Shown here: positions 41,171-41,443 of the stretch, one piece after another
How the letters are laid out: every line of letters begins with the position of its first letter
Position numbering within the stretch: position 1 is the first letter of the stretch
Assembly: GCA_016929095.1 (NCBI GenBank)
Contig: JAFGJM010000002.1
Coordinates: forward strand, 192,137-233,579
DNA length: 41,443 nucleotides
Direction of reading: 5' to 3'
Source: Anaerolineales bacterium
GTDB taxonomy: Bacteria; Chloroflexota; Anaerolineae; Anaerolineales; UBA4823
Made by a program: the position numbers and the translations under genes
Notes under the pieces: model-generated
What the model saw: only the letters and a program-made list of their open reading frames with translations
What the model was told of the DNA's origin: nothing
The model's database searches: none

Positions 41171-41443
41171 AAGTCATTATTATGGGTTGTGGTCGAGTTG
41201 GAACACAACTGGCAAGAATCATGTCTGAAGAAAACCATGAAATCATCGTGATCGACAGCAATATTGATGCCTTGAATCGACTGGATAGTGGATTTAAAGG
41301 GCAAAAAATCAAAGGGGTAGGATTTGATAAAGACATCTTATTAAAAGCTGGCATTCAAATGGCTGATGCATTTGCGGCAACCAGCCCATCAGACAATGCC
41401 AATATTGTTGCCGCGCGTATTGCGCGTAATATTTTCGGCGTTC
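41167..41443 (+). CDS. TrkA-N domain potassium transport regulator (partial, cut by window edge)
   Basis: About 92 N-terminal residues are visible: the NAD-binding GxGxxG in MGCGRVGTQLA, the acidic residue ending the second strand (VIDSNIDAL), and the RCK-type segment GVGFDKDILLKAGIQMADAFAATSPSDNANIVAARIARN. TrkA/RCK subunits bind NAD(H) and gate K+ channels or symporters. The ATG at 41167 overlaps the P-type ATPase stop (ATGA), with GGAGG 6 nt upstream, so it is translationally coupled to the ATPase. More of the K+ system probably lies beyond the window. Confidence 0.92.
   Translation, partial: MKVIIMGCGRVGTQLARIMSEENHEIIVIDSNIDALNRLDSGFKGQKIKGVGFDKDILLKAGIQMADAFAATSPSDNANIVAARIARNIFGV

Overview
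The window holds 32 protein-coding genes, packed tightly on both strands. It has no tRNA, rRNA, CRISPR array or insertion sequence that I can see. Base composition looks moderate and even, and no block stands out as foreign. The gene families point to a free-living bacterium of the Chloroflexota, probably class Anaerolineae. They include a membrane-anchored 'baseplate J'-like protein beside RuvX and MltG, a response regulator fused to a CpaE/TadZ-type ATPase, membrane-bound spermidine-synthase-like proteins and a YugP-type zinc peptidase, and there are no LPS genes. This assignment is inference from gene content (about 60% sure).

Layout. 1-1679 (-): 5' part of mutS. 1839-3805 (+): an orphan sugar-ABC ATPase and gpmA, closed by a bidirectional terminator. 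3850-6853 (-): a three-gene membrane/envelope operon (GT2 glycosyltransferase, spermidine-synthase-like membrane protein, Lit/DUF1461 homologue). 6854-7270: AT-rich divergent intergenic region with palindromes. 7271-15335 (+): alaS, a GT-C-like membrane protein with C-terminal repeats, a baseplate-J-like anchored protein, ruvX and mltG. 15398-20403 (-): folC, lon and a lipoprotein. 20466-21697 (+): a SanA/YdcF protein and an HD-domain protein. 21789-22685 (+): a tyrosine-recombinase relative that has lost most of its catalytic residues. 22704-24131 (-): tilS. 24241-27381 (+): REC-ParA protein, sirtuin and GAF histidine kinase in one operon. 27384-30107 (-): mutL and a zinc dehydrogenase. 30211-34166 (+): HAD phosphatase, then an S41 / YugP-like / HtrA protease operon. 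34235-41443 (+): a UPF0104 flippase-like protein, an unrecognised 380-residue protein, a KimA-like APC transporter, a P2-type cation ATPase and the start of a TrkA-type regulator.

Most of the window is housekeeping: mismatch repair, tRNA charging and modification, folate, proteolysis and peptidoglycan processing. Five points deserve attention. (1) A catalytically degenerate tyrosine recombinase sits behind a textbook sigma70 promoter and a strong Shine-Dalgarno. (2) A sirtuin lies between a REC-ParA protein and a histidine kinase in one apparent operon. (3) A P-type ATPase carries the Na,K-ATPase set of cation ligands with altered catalytic-loop motifs, beside K+ transport proteins. (4) A probable lipoprotein transacylase (Lit) homologue lies in an envelope operon. 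(5) At least eight genes have a -10-like hexamer 6-10 nt before the start codon and no Shine-Dalgarno, which suggests frequent leaderless mRNAs.
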